From NCBI RefSeq assembly GCF_015461845.1, contig NZ_JACOPW010000001.1:62001-126000 (forward strand): a DNA stretch of 64,000 bases, in the 5' to 3' direction. A program made the translations under genes and the position numbers. This stretch comes from Pseudomonas mucoides. Its GTDB lineage: Bacteria; Pseudomonadota; Gammaproteobacteria; Pseudomonadales; Pseudomonadaceae. The notes under the pieces were generated by a model. That model was not told the DNA's origin and ran no database searches. It was given only the letters and a program-made list of their open reading frames with translations. Positions 18,976-27,662 of the stretch are shown here, one piece after another (position 1 is the stretch's first letter; every line of letters begins with the position of its first letter).

Positions 18976-19311
18976 CAGAAAACTACCCGGCGACTTTCGG
19001 CGCTCAAGAGTCCCCCGAATCGCTCTAGCAGAGTTAAGCAGCCATGCTAAGCATCATTTCACCTTGCGCCCCTTTTCCGCTGGTCCGACCTGAAAGATCG
19101 AGCGAAAAGCAGATATCAGGATTTCCCTTATTCGGATAATCATTCCCCTATTTGACGAGCCTTCAAGCTCGCCATACTTAATAAAGACAGGGCTTGAGCA
19201 TTATTTATGAAGCGCCACATTCTTGGACTCACGCTCTTAATTATTCAATACCGCCTTTATCTTTATGGGCATCCTTATAAAAAAACCACTTCTGCACAAC
19301 GCGCTCTTACC
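18976..19311. other. AT-rich gap before the IS66 element
   Basis: No gene can be supported. Base composition drops sharply after 19100, marking the edge of the accessory segment. Confidence 0.5.
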
Positions 19312-19402
19312 GTAAGCGGCCAGCGAACACACCTTGCACAGATCAGACAGGCATCCACTGATGGGGCAGCAGTTGCTCGATCTTGCTCGCCCGCTGCGTC
19401 GG

Positions 19403-20842
19403 CTACCGCAACAGCACATCCTTAAGATAGGCATACGGATCATGCCCGTTGATACGCGCCGACTGGATCAGGCTCATGATCGTCGCCGCCCGCTTGCCGC
19501 TGCGCAGCGCCCCAGCAAACAACCAGTTCGACCGCCCAAGCGCCCACGATCGGACCAAGTTCTCGATCTGGTTGTTGTCGATGGGTACAGCACCATGTTC
19601 CAGGTTGCGCGTCAGCGCTACCCAGCGTTTAAGGCTGCAATCCAGGGCCTTGGCTGTGGCCAAACCCTCGGGCACAAGTTCGCTTTGGGCCAACATCCAC
19701 TCATGCAGTTTTTCAGCGATGGGCACCGCTGTTTCCTGCCGTAATCGCCAGCGGTCTTCGTCGCTCATTTCCCTGGCGTGTCGCTCGACTTCGTACAGCC
19801 CACCAATCGAGTGAAGCGCCTGCTCCGCCAACTGACTTTTATTAGCCGCGTGCAGGTCGAAGAACTTGCGGAGCGCATGGGCCATGCAGCCGATTTCGGT
19901 GATGCCCAGCTCGAAGCCGGCCTTGTAGCCGGCGAAGTCATCGCAGACCAGCTTACCGTTCCACGCGCCCAGGAAGTTACGCGCATGTTCGCCGGCACGG
20001 CTGGGGCTGAAGTCATAGACCACGGCCTTGAGTGCCGAGAATGGCGTGCTGCTGTAGGCCCAGACGTAAGCGCGGTACGTTTTCTTCTCGCCAGGCGCCA
20101 GCATTTGTACCGGCGTTTCATCGGCGTGGATTACACGCTGGGCCAGCACTGCTTCGCGCAGCGCATCGACCAAGGGCTGAAGCTGCACGCCGGTTTGACC
20201 CACCCACTGCGCTGGTGTCGAGCGCGGGATGGCCAGGCCGGCACGGCCGAAGATCTTTTCCTGTCGATAGAGCGGCAGGTGGTCGGCGAATTTGGCCACC
20301 ATCAGGTGCGCCAGCAGGCCGGCAGTGGGGATGCCCTTGGCGATCACCTGCGGTGGCACCGGCGTCTGGATCAGCGTCTCGCACTGCCGGCAGGCCCATT
20401 TCCCACGCACATGCTGCTCGACGGTGAACACGCCCGGCGTGTAGTCCAGCTTCTCGCTGACGTCTTCACCGATGCGCTGAAGCTGGCAGCCGCAAGCGCA
20501 CGGGGTGTTGTCCGGCTCGTGATGGATCACGGTGCTCGGGAACTGCGGCGGCAAAGGCGCACGCTTGGGTTGCTGGCGTGGTTCTGCCTGGGCGGGCGCT
20601 GGATGAAGGGCTTTTAACTCGGCCTCGATGGCTCCAAGGTCGGTATTGAGCAGGTTATCGAGCAAGCTGCCTTGCGCCGGGCTGATCTGCTCGCTGCGCT
20701 TGGCGAACTTGTGGCGTTTGAGGATGGCGATCTCGTGAGTGAGCTGTTCGATGATCATTTCATCGCGATGGATCTTTCTGCTCTGGGCGTCGACCTTTGA
20801 CATCAACTGCGCAGCCAGTGTGCGCAGTTGTTCGGGGGGCAT
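19403..20842 (-). CDS. tnpC: IS66 transposase TnpC, stop codon near the C-terminus
   Basis: 479 residues of the IS66 DDE transposase: N-terminal coiled coil with LKRHKFAKRSEQ, zinc-binding CACGCQL and CRQCE pairs, the DETPVQML, CDDFAGYKAG and IDNNQIEN catalytic blocks. The frame stops at TAG (19403-19405) after KDVLLR, but directly after that stop the same frame continues PTQRASKIEQLLPHQW for 19 codons to a TGA at 19343-19345, which is the normal IS66 end. A single base change (for example TTG to TAG) explains this. The core catalytic residues are intact, so activity is uncertain rather than excluded. Confidence 0.9.
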   Translation of the reverse strand: MPPEQLRTLAAQLMSKVDAQSRKIHRDEMIIEQLTHEIAILKRHKFAKRSEQISPAQGSLLDNLLNTDLGAIEAELKALHPAPAQAEPRQQPKRAPLPPQFPSTVIHHEPDNTPCACGCQLQRIGEDVSEKLDYTPGVFTVEQHVRGKWACRQCETLIQTPVPPQVIAKGIPTAGLLAHLMVAKFADHLPLYRQEKIFGRAGLAIPRSTPAQWVGQTGVQLQPLVDALREAVLAQRVIHADETPVQMLAPGEKKTYRAYVWAYSSTPFSALKAVVYDFSPSRAGEHARNFLGAWNGKLVCDDFAGYKAGFELGITEIGCMAHALRKFFDLHAANKSQLAEQALHSIGGLYEVERHAREMSDEDRWRLRQETAVPIAEKLHEWMLAQSELVPEGLATAKALDCSLKRWVALTRNLEHGAVPIDNNQIENLVRSWALGRSNWLFAGALRSGKRAATIMSLIQSARINGHDPYAYLKDVLLR

Positions 20843-20957
20843 TTGGTCGAGATCGGGAAAGGAAGTCTGCCGTGGATTTTACCAAAGCGGCCCTCCTGTC
20901 ACCGCTAAAAGCCAGGTTTTATAGCAATGTAATTGCGCCACCTGCATCGACTCGTTG

Positions 20958-21242
20958 TCAGGGCAATCCAAGTACCAGCGCCTGAAGTTGTTCGGGGTCG
21001 AGTTGGACCTCCGCCCCACGATGGATACCCGGCCAATGAAACTTGCCCCGGTTCAGGCGCCGCGCCGCCAGCCAAATACCGACGCCGTCATGCACCAGCA
21101 CCTTCATGCGGTTGGCAAAGAGGTAGGCACAGTGCGGCTTCGCCGCACCGAACACGGCAACCACCCGGGCCAGTGCCGTGTCGGTGCCGGCGCGCATGTC
21201 CGTGGGCTGGGTGACGAGCCAGATGGAATCGATGCGAATCAT
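20958..21242 (-). CDS. tnpB: IS66 accessory protein TnpB, truncated by nonsense change
   Basis: 94 residues from MIRIDSIWLVTQPTDMRAG, the standard TnpB opening, through LVHDGVGIWLAARRLNRGKFHWP. The frame stops at TGA after LVLGLP, where the family has Trp (TGG) and continues QRVGAGGAIT; here QRVDAGGAIT is still readable after the stop. This looks like a TGG to TGA change. The start overlaps the tnpA stop in an ATGA, as is usual for IS66 operons. Confidence 0.85.
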   Translation of the reverse strand: MIRIDSIWLVTQPTDMRAGTDTALARVVAVFGAAKPHCAYLFANRMKVLVHDGVGIWLAARRLNRGKFHWPGIHRGAEVQLDPEQLQALVLGLP

Positions 21243-21530
21243 TGGGCCAGGCCACGCATAAAACAAGCGCAGCCGTCCGGATCTGACGCTGGCCATTTTA
21301 CGGTGATGGATTTATCGCCCAGAGGCAGCGAGATGATCACCGTCTCTTCTATTGTGCGCTTGGGTGCGGCTTGTACGGGGACAAAGGCCGGCAGAGTTGC
21401 GGGTGATTGATCCCGGTAAATCGGTAGCCACTTGCGGATAACGTTGGCGTTGATGCCGTGATGGATGGCTACGGTGGAAATCGTCGCCCCGTGAACTTCT
21501 CGACCTGTAGGGAAACTCTTAGTTTGAATG
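21239..21530 (-). pseudogene. tnpA: IS66 TnpA remnant (N-terminus lost)
   Basis: The minus-strand frame reads ATISTVAIHHGINANVIRKWLPIY then the proline/valine linker and SLPLGDKSITVKWPASDPDG to the stop at 21239. This is the C-terminal part of the small helix-turn-helix protein TnpA. Upstream of the helix the frame stays open but no longer resembles TnpA, and no start codon is seen. Confidence 0.75.
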
Positions 21531-21543
21531 GTTTCCCCCCTAA

Positions 21544-21719
21544 ACGGTCGACCCCAATACTCCGCAACTGGCGTTACTCAATGAAGTCGAAAGCGAACCG
21601 ATGCCTCTTGTCGATGACGCTGAGGAAGAAGAAGTCGTTGCACCGACCAAACGCCCTGGCAAACACAAACCGCTTCCTCCTGATCTACCTCGCACTGAAG
21701 TCATACATGAACTAACCGG
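21544..21719 (+). pseudogene. IS66 TnpC N-terminal fragment of a second element
   Basis: Plus-strand frame after a stop at 21541: LALLNEVESEPMPLVDDAEEEE, then APTKRPGKHKPLPPDLPRTEVIHELTG. The KRPGKxKPLPxDLPRxEVxHEL stretch is the conserved linker of IS66 TnpC proteins. It is broken on both sides and opposite in orientation to the adjacent IS66 element, so it comes from a different copy. Confidence 0.75.
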
Positions 21720-22196
21720 TGTCTTGGTTGCTGTAAACATGCCTTCGTGAAACAACAGTGAGCAGTTGGACATCGTGGCTCATAACAACCAGTCTTCACT
21801 CGAATCATTAATGCACCAAACAGATTCGCTCTGCCTATCGGCCGAAAGCCAAGTCTTGGGAAGCGCTGCTTGCAATTTGCCCATCCGTGCTTGATTTAGC
21901 CTTTTTTGCACTACTTTGGAACGGGGACAACAAGCAGCCACTTAGCTGATCAACTAGTGGAATCATATAAAAACAACACACTCGTGAGTCATTACAAACT
22001 TTAGGCCTCGAAATTTCACTTGAAAACTTATGGCGAGAGCCTAAGCGATTTTTCTGCGCAACTTTGTAACTCGTCGCACCGACAGCCAGGATGACAAGAT
22101 AAAACAACCATTTCTCGAGGAGGATTGACTATCTCAACTATCTAGAAACAGCAAATACGTTACGCCGTGATGCTACACAACAGCCTGGCTAGAATA
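21720..22196. other. AT-rich gap
   Basis: No gene supported. A 90-codon minus-strand frame (21835-22107) lacks a ribosome site, signal or family feature and is left out. Confidence 0.4.
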
Positions 22197-22640
22197 CTAA
22201 GGCACCTCTATCTCTTGAGCCTTCGCGCAAGACTCGCGCTCCTGCGCCTCTCGCCCTTTCAAAATTCGCGCATTATCATCTACAGCCAGCAGCTCAAAAC
22301 CTTCAGCATCAAAACCCTTGATACTGGCGAGCCGATAGCGCTTCAGGCCACTTTTAACCGGAATCCGAAAACTCAACTGCTCCCCGGGTGCAATGCTGCC
22401 GAAACTTTCCAACATACTACCTGTCGGCTTACATTGACCGTCGAGCGATGTCACTACCACATAACTATGCACCACCGGCGCATCACCACTGTTGATCAAA
22501 GTGCCGCCTACAAATGACTGCCCGCCACCTGAGCCTCCCATATGGAAGCTCAAATGCAGCTCTCCGGCGGCCCATCCCGGTATGCAATACCCTGCAGCCA
22601 GCACCAAGCCAAATAATGAAAAAACGGCACCCTTAGTCAT
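22197..22640 (-). CDS. Small exported protein of unknown family
   Basis: 147 residues from ATG 22640 (AAGG eight bases upstream). The N-terminus is a signal peptide (MTKGAVFSLFGLVLAAGYCIPGWAAG). The mature part looks like one beta-sandwich: INSGDAPVVHSYVVVTSLD, then IAPGEQLSFRIPVKSGLKRYRL, a pattern seen in FxLYD-like and related folds, with two cysteines (in GQCKP and ESCAK) that may form a disulfide. I do not recognise the family. It is the last of a run of exported-protein genes on the minus strand behind the inverse autotransporter. Confidence 0.65.
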   Translation of the reverse strand: MTKGAVFSLFGLVLAAGYCIPGWAAGELHLSFHMGGSGGGQSFVGGTLINSGDAPVVHSYVVVTSLDGQCKPTGSMLESFGSIAPGEQLSFRIPVKSGLKRYRLASIKGFDAEGFELLAVDDNARILKGREAQERESCAKAQEIEVP

Positions 22641-23135
22641 TAACCGTACCTTAAACAATCAAATAAAACTGAAGCAGAATCCAGCGCTTAAACTAGGCCA
22701 CAGCCCAAATAGCGCACAGCATTCACTGACATTCAACCCGCCTAGAGTATTTACTAGCACCTCTCCATCAGAAAATATGGGTCACGGATTATTTACACTA
22801 GCGGGTGTATTCGCAAATCAGCGACCTTGGCGCTCAACTGCATCAATTTCCGTGAGATTAACAATTTAAGGAAAATAAGGAATGTATTCCAAAAGTGCTC
22901 TGGAGAACTCCCCCCCCACTCACGCCACTCTAACAAGAGTGACCGCTCGCACGCTTACAGCCAGCCCCGTCGACCACTAATATTCGCCCTTGCAACTCGC
23001 GGACTCCGCGGATTTCCGAAGCACGACTACAGTTCACTCCCTTGCTGCAAATATCAGCCCGCAACACTTTTCGCCCGTGAAAGCTAGCAATCTAAAGAAC
23101 GCGATCACCAGCCCTCCCGGATCGACCTGATTCGA
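22641..23135. other. AT-rich 500-bp gap between two exported-protein genes
   Basis: No gene is supported. It separates the 147-residue protein from the ZirU-like gene and should contain the promoter of the former; nothing resembling a known transposase was found. Confidence 0.4.
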
Positions 23136-23816
23136 TTATTGATCTGCGACTACACGAATCATGCGACGCTGATCACCTTTAACCGGGGTGTAGGTAGAAG
23201 TGGTCGCACCATCGATAGCGGCGTAGCTACCGCTACCCGGTGCTGTTTCGATTTCCCACTGATAAGTAACCGTCCCACAAGCGCTCACACACGTTGGGGT
23301 CGCGGTCAGAGCAGTGCCGACTTGCGGGTTACCAGCAACATAACCGGCAACCGCTACAGATAGCAGCTGGTTGCCTGGCACTACAACAATCTCACCACCG
23401 GAACCAATGGTACCTGCCACTTCCAAACCATCAGCTGGATCGGTAATAGCCCCATCGGTATGTGGAGTCGCGAACAGGGTCAGGGTCTTACCCAAGTCGG
23501 TACTGCTAATGGTATAGCTCGAAGACGTGCCGATGTTAGCCGCGCCATCATTCCAGCGATAGGTCGAGGCGATAGGCGTATCGAGATCGGCATCAGTGAT
23601 CGCGCCAGCGACGGCTGTAAGGGTATCACCCGTATCGACTATGTCGTTACCGTTGGTGTCGACGTAAGTAATGCTCGGTGCAGCCATTACCGGCGCCCGC
23701 CCCTTAACCGTAGTCGTCGGATCCGACGTCACTGCTGCAAACGCTGAAATACTCACTGCAAACCCCATCGCCAAGCCCAACAACTGACGCGATGCTTTCA
23801 ATTTAAATGTATTCAC
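23136..23816 (-). CDS. Exported Zir-like partner protein (Ig-like plus shared C-terminal domain)
   Basis: About 226 residues with a signal peptide (LGLAMGFAVSISAFA). Domain 1 (about 35-135) starts VKGRAPVMAAPSITYVD and has the GDTLTAV...NIGTSSSYTIS...TPHTDGAITDP pattern, also found in the exported protein at 25150-25932 and, more weakly, in each repeat of the inverse autotransporter. The last 75 residues (GYVAGNPQVGTALTATPTCV to the end) closely match the C-terminus of the inverse autotransporter, including TYTPVKxDQRRMIR. This is the pattern of ZirU/ZirS-type substrates. GTG at 23816 has AAAGG nine bases upstream. Confidence 0.75.
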   Translation of the reverse strand: MNTFKLKASRQLLGLAMGFAVSISAFAAVTSDPTTTVKGRAPVMAAPSITYVDTNGNDIVDTGDTLTAVAGAITDADLDTPIASTYRWNDGAANIGTSSSYTISSTDLGKTLTLFATPHTDGAITDPADGLEVAGTIGSGGEIVVVPGNQLLSVAVAGYVAGNPQVGTALTATPTCVSACGTVTYQWEIETAPGSGSYAAIDGATTSTYTPVKGDQRRMIRVVADQ

Positions 23817-24094
23817 TTGCACTCACCTTTTACAACATAAAATCGACCATCGCAGGCGATAGTCATAGTTGATTTTTTCGCCCATCGGACGCTTAATTCC
23901 TAGCAACACAGGCCAACTCTGCCAAGAGAACTTTCCTCGCAGAACACGCAACGTAAATGTTGCTTCGCGAGTTATTTTCCGATATCCGGTGGCAAACTCA
24001 AATAAGCAAAGCCCTAACATCGCGTAGGGAACCCCCCAAGGCAAACCATAAAATACAGACGGCAACCGTTGCTGCGCCCCCAAAACAAACCAAA

Positions 24095-24472
24095 TCAGGG
24101 GCAGCCGTTTGTCCAGACGAACAGCCCCCCCTCAAGCTGCCGACGGAAAGAACCCAAGGGATGAGCACTGAGTAAAAGGCGCAGCATTGACTGCGTCAGA
24201 GTCGGTATAGAGATAGGTGCGTCGATCACCTCGACAGGCAAGAGCGTTGCGCTCTGGCTAACCGGGCCGAATGCCCCGCCCAGGTACTGCTGTCGCCAAC
24301 GAAAGACCATGTTGGCATTGACGTCGTGCTCGCGAGCAATCCTCGACACTGAAGAGCCAGGTTGGTATGAGGCTTCGACGACCTTGCGTTTGAATACGGT
24401 TGGGAAGTTCGGGCAGCGACCGGGGCAACGACCGGGGCAACGAGCAGGAGCTATATCCAAGATAGTGTCCAC
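24095..24472 (-). pseudogene. IS66-type TnpA gene fragment
   Basis: 125 codons. Residues 25-75 read FKRKVVEASYQPGSSVSRIA and REHDVNANMVFRWRQQYLGGAF, the TnpA helix-turn-helix, followed by LLPVEVIDAPI. The C-terminal 45 residues do not continue the family, and the N-terminus contains a duplicated CPGR from a 12-base tandem repeat. No tnpB follows. It is a stranded fragment between two partner genes of the autotransporter locus. Confidence 0.7.
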
Positions 24473-24497
24473 TAAAAAATGGTGTCCACTATCTTGG
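24457..24497. repeat. 11-bp inverted repeat with TGTCCACT motifs
   Basis: CCAAGATAGTG at 24457-24467 is the exact complement of CACTATCTTGG at 24487-24497, with two GTGTCCACTA motifs between. A related GTGTCC...GGACAC pair occurs near 24756-24782. These look like abutted insertion-sequence ends. Confidence 0.5.
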
Positions 24498-24540
24498 CTA
24501 ATTTGGAGAGCGGTTAGGAGTGGGTGCTGACCGGACGGTT

Positions 24541-24720
24541 ACGGTATAAAGAGGCGAATGTAATTAACCCGCCGATGGGGTGTCGAAACCGGGCTTTGAT
24601 GGTTCCACTTTCGAACCAGGTTGGCGTTGATGCCACGGCGCAAGGCTACGCTGGCCATCGACACGCCAGATTGTAGGCATTCCTGGACGACATGGGCTTT
24701 AAAGATTTTGGGGCAATAGA
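24541..24720 (-). pseudogene. Second IS66-type TnpA fragment
   Basis: The minus strand reads CPKIFKAHVVQECLQSGVSM then ASVALRRGINANLVRKW before a stop. This is a TnpA helix-turn-helix of the type found in the element at 19.3-21.5 kb (there ...GINANVIRKW), but not the same copy. No start codon or partner gene is present. Confidence 0.65.
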
Positions 24721-25040
24721 TTCATCAACACATGGAATCCTGACGATAAGGGCGGTGGTGTCCCCGTATATAGGTGGACACCATCACCCTTAAGACTGAG
24801 GTCGAGTAGGTGACTTTGGAAAGAGCAGGTCGCCCGACTCTAGCGGATTGTTAGCCTGCACCGGCACCTCAATGACCTGGTCGAGGGCCGGTGACTATAG
24901 GCACTACGGGGCTCGAGATAAAATACGAGCGCGCGAACTCCGAATAGGGTGATTATAGTTCATCGTGAATATCATCGTCCCAATCATCAAGACAGCCCAT
25001 TTGCTCAGGGGAATACGGAAGATTTTAAACAGCGCAAAGC
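24721..25040. other. AT-rich gap with IS-end-like sequence
   Basis: Contains a GGTGTCC/GGACACC inverted repeat near 24755-24785. Nothing else could be supported. Confidence 0.35.
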
Positions 25041-25070
25041 AAAAAGCGGGCTCACTGAGCTACAACCGCT
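25041..25070 (-). terminator. Terminator of the 25.1-25.9 kb exported-protein gene
   Basis: On the minus strand AGCGG and CCGCT pair, with an inner GCTCA/TGAGC stem, followed by TTTTTG. It lies 80 bases beyond the stop of the gene at 25150. Confidence 0.6.
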
Positions 25071-25149
25071 CACTATTCTCCATATTCACTCTATTGCTCT
25101 TCCAGTTCAAAAATCAAAAAGCAAATTTAAAAACTAAACACTAAAACCC

Positions 25150-25932
25150 TCAACGGACACATACCGTCTGAACGGTGGTGTCGGTGTCGAACGCGCCGCC
25201 GTCGAGGCCGGTGGTCATGTCGACCTGGTCGTGGGCACTATCCCCATTGCTCGTGTGGGTCTTTGAGACGGCCCAGTAGTCGTCGCTTCTGCCCCCGCAC
25301 TTGTCGCTGAGCGGCCACCCATAATTGGAGCACATTTCGTTGTTGCGCGTGTAGCCAGAATTAGGTTCAAAGGTCGGCGAAGAAGTAGCATTCACAAAAA
25401 GTTTCTGCAATTCATCCACCGTGGGCAAGCGCGCACCCTGCCCTATACAGTAATTATTCGCAGCTGACCACGTACGTTCTACGTCGTCTGGAGTCAAAAA
25501 GTCACCAATATCAACTTTTTCTGCAGTCACTATCACGGCAGGTGACGCAACCAATATTCCAGTGAACGGATCCGTAATGGCGGGATCCGTTTGCGGTGTC
25601 ACCTGTACCGAAACACTTTGATCGGTGTCAGCAGGAACGGTCGTGTAGGTAGAAGCTCCTGTACCAATGTTGCTGCCCCCCCGTAGCCACTGAATAACAG
25701 TACCGCTTTGCGCATCGCCATCAGCGTCTGCAAAGGTGTAATCAGCACTCAGCTCATCGCCAACCTCGGGCTGTCTACCAGGATACGTCTTATTGGTAAT
25801 GGTCAACGCACTAACCACCGGTGCTTGCCCCTTGACTTCGGACGTCGTCGTTTCGACTGCTGCCTGTGCACCACTAGCCAATGCCGCAAGCAGTATGGCA
25901 CTAGCCACACTAGACAAGGTGAAATTGCTCAT
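25150..25932 (-). CDS. Exported Zir-like partner protein with DUF1566/lectin-like C-terminus
   Basis: 260 residues from ATG 25932 (GAGGTG six bases upstream; signal peptide MSNFTLSSVASAILLAALASGAQA). Domain 1 (about 30-140) starts VKGQAPVVSALTITN and follows the same plan as the first domain of the protein at 23136-23816 (GDELSADY...NIGTGASTYTT...TPQTDPAITDP). The C-terminal 110 residues (TWSAANNYCIGQGARLPTVD ... WPLSDKCGGRSDDYWAVSKT ... VQTVCVR) have the LPTxxEL..YW..C pattern of adhesin tip and sulfatase-modifying-like domains and four or more cysteines. It probably depends on the inverse autotransporter for surface delivery. Confidence 0.75.
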   Translation of the reverse strand: MSNFTLSSVASAILLAALASGAQAAVETTTSEVKGQAPVVSALTITNKTYPGRQPEVGDELSADYTFADADGDAQSGTVIQWLRGGSNIGTGASTYTTVPADTDQSVSVQVTPQTDPAITDPFTGILVASPAVIVTAEKVDIGDFLTPDDVERTWSAANNYCIGQGARLPTVDELQKLFVNATSSPTFEPNSGYTRNNEMCSNYGWPLSDKCGGRSDDYWAVSKTHTSNGDSAHDQVDMTTGLDGGAFDTDTTVQTVCVR

Positions 25933-26313
25933 TTCAAACACCTCAAATTTCATACTGAGCAAAAAAAGGCGCAAATATAAATTCCCTTATTCAACCTTGC
26001 CCAGCCAGCCATGCTCATTTCCTTTCAAGCGTCAGCATCAAACAAGACGCGCCACTAACATGCTCAAACGTAAGCCTTGAGATAAGTATGCTTGGAAGGC
26101 TTCATGTCCGGTGCCCCATCACTCTGCTGGCAAGTCAAATGGACGCCTAACACACCGACACCCCCAGCAACTATCAAGGTGAATCATACCAAACCTCCAC
26201 AGTAAGGACATCGAGGGACACCCTAAAACCACGTAGGGAATCCCCTCAATCCGACCTCAAGCAAACGGCGAAAGCTAAGGCAACCCTGAAGAAAACTTCC
26301 TGATTTTGGCAAA
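25933..26313. other. Gap between exported-protein gene and IS5 remnant
   Basis: AT-rich near 25960-26000, then mixed. It should carry the promoter or readthrough leader of the gene at 25150-25932. No gene supported, and no insertion-sequence terminal repeat identified. Confidence 0.4.
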
Positions 26314-27314
26314 ATGCCCAGACTTCACCCGCCGAGTTTCCCGATTAAGCAAACGGCTTTCGCCGATGCCGAGTACCCCGGCAAACGCAAGCAGCCCCGT
26401 AAAGAGTTGTTCCTGATCGAGAGATGGATCGGGTGGTGCCGTGGGAGGGTTTGATTGCTCTGATCGATCGGCACTTGGTGGTCGTCCGGCCTTTCCGCTG
26501 ATGGCGATGTTACGTGTCCATCTGATGCAAAACTGGCTCGGTTACAGCGATCCCGCGATGGAGGAGGCTCTGTACGAGACGACGATTCTGCGCCAGTTTG
26601 CTGGGCTGATCTGGAGCGCATTCCCGATGAAACCACCATCTTCAACTTCCGTCGACTGCTGGAAAAGCACGAATTGGCAGCGGGAATTCTGGGCGTGATC
26701 AATGGCTATCTGGGTGATCGCGGCCTGTCGCTGCGCCAGGGCACTATCGTCGATGCCACGCTGATTCATGCACCGAGTTCGACCAAAAACCAGGACGGCA
26801 AACGCGACCCGGAAATGCACCTGGCCAAAAAAAGGCAATCAATGGTACTTCGGTATGAAGGCCCATATCGGCGTGGACGAAGAGTCGGGGCTTGGTGCGT
26901 CGCGTGGTGGGCACCGTAGCCAATGTGGCCGATATCACACAGGTCGATAAGCTGCTGCACGGCGACGAAAACATGGTTTATGCCGATGCCGGTTATACCG
27001 GAGTGGAGAAGCGCCCCGAGCATGAAGGTCGCCAGGTCATCTGGCAGATTGCCGTCCGGCGCAGCACCTACCAGAAGCTGGGCAACCGCAGCGCGCTGCA
27101 CAAAGCCAAACGCAAGATCGAAAAAGCCAAGGCGCAAGTCAGGGCGAAGGTCGAGCACCCGTTACGGGTGATGAAGCGCCAGTTCGGTTATGTGAAAACA
27201 CGCTTGCGTGGCTTGGCCAAGAACACAGCGCAACGGGTGACGCTGTTTGCACTGTCGAATCTGTGGATGGCTCGCCGACATTTATTGAGAAATGCAGGAG
27301 AGGTGCGCCTGTAA
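26314..27314 (+). pseudogene. IS5-family transposase, broken by at least five frameshifts
   Basis: Translating piece by piece gives a complete IS5-type transposase: [144 protein letters not shown] and a C-terminus ending LLRNAGEVRL. Shifts are seen after LFLIE (two extra bases), between LIDRHL and GRPAF, at the AGL/LERIP join (one base missing), in a run of seven A before GNQWYFGMK, and after SGL. It cannot make an active enzyme. It lies between the inverse autotransporter and its partner genes. Confidence 0.9.
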
Positions 27315-27476
27315 TGCGGGAAATAGCCTCTGCGAGGTGTTCGCAGCGGCTAAAAAAACGGGAATGAGCAGGGATCTGAGTATCTTGGATCGACTTGCGA
27401 ATTTTAGAATCGGCGGTGGTCGCAGTTGGCCAGAAACACATGACTACTTCAGACCATCCCTGACATATAAAAACAC
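27315..27476. other. Short gap after the IS5 remnant
   Basis: Nothing recognisable; the downstream boundary of the IS5 element could not be placed. Confidence 0.35.
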
Positions 27477-27662
27477 TTATTCATTATTACCCTTGCGCAA
27501 ACCAAATCCCTGATTATTTTGGTTATTAACCACCATTCCTTTGATCACCGGCCCGTCCATGATGCCCCGGCGCAAATCAACCAGGACATCATCAACAGCC
27601 AAGTTAGTGATGGTATTCGTAGTGACGGACAGCGTCGTCCACCGCTGCCAAATGGGCCTCAA
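27477..27662 (-). CDS. Possible 61-residue ORF coupled to the inverse autotransporter gene
   Basis: A TTG-started frame whose start overlaps the autotransporter stop codon (TTGA). It encodes 61 residues (for example NLAVDDVLVDLRRGIMDGPV) without a signal peptide or known motif. Position and overlap favour coupling, but TTG start, lack of homology and the nearby IS5 remnant leave it doubtful; it could be the stump of a longer gene cut by the IS element. Confidence 0.3.
   Translation of the reverse strand: MRPIWQRWTTLSVTTNTITNLAVDDVLVDLRRGIMDGPVIKGMVVNNQNNQGFGLRKGNNE

Larger units (their letters stand above)
19312..21530 (-). mobile_element. IS66-family insertion sequence, decayed and 5'-truncated
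   Basis: One end is visible at 19312 as GTAAGCGGCCAGCG, the IS66-type terminal GTAAGCG. The order on the minus strand is tnpA remnant, tnpB, tnpC. The opposite terminal repeat and the N-terminus of TnpA are lost where another IS66 fragment abuts at about 21500-21544. Both tnpB and tnpC carry stop codons a few codons before their normal ends. Confidence 0.85.

Noticed and set aside
21835-22107. 90-codon minus-strand ORF
   Set aside because: No signal, motif or ribosome site; AT-rich random frame.
23823-24083. 86-codon minus-strand ORF before the Zir-like gene
   Set aside because: Covers the leader of the downstream gene; composition not protein-like and no motif.
25041-25070. tRNA-like text (TAGCTCAGT) on the minus strand
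   Set aside because: No acceptor, anticodon or T arms can be built; it is part of a terminator hairpin.
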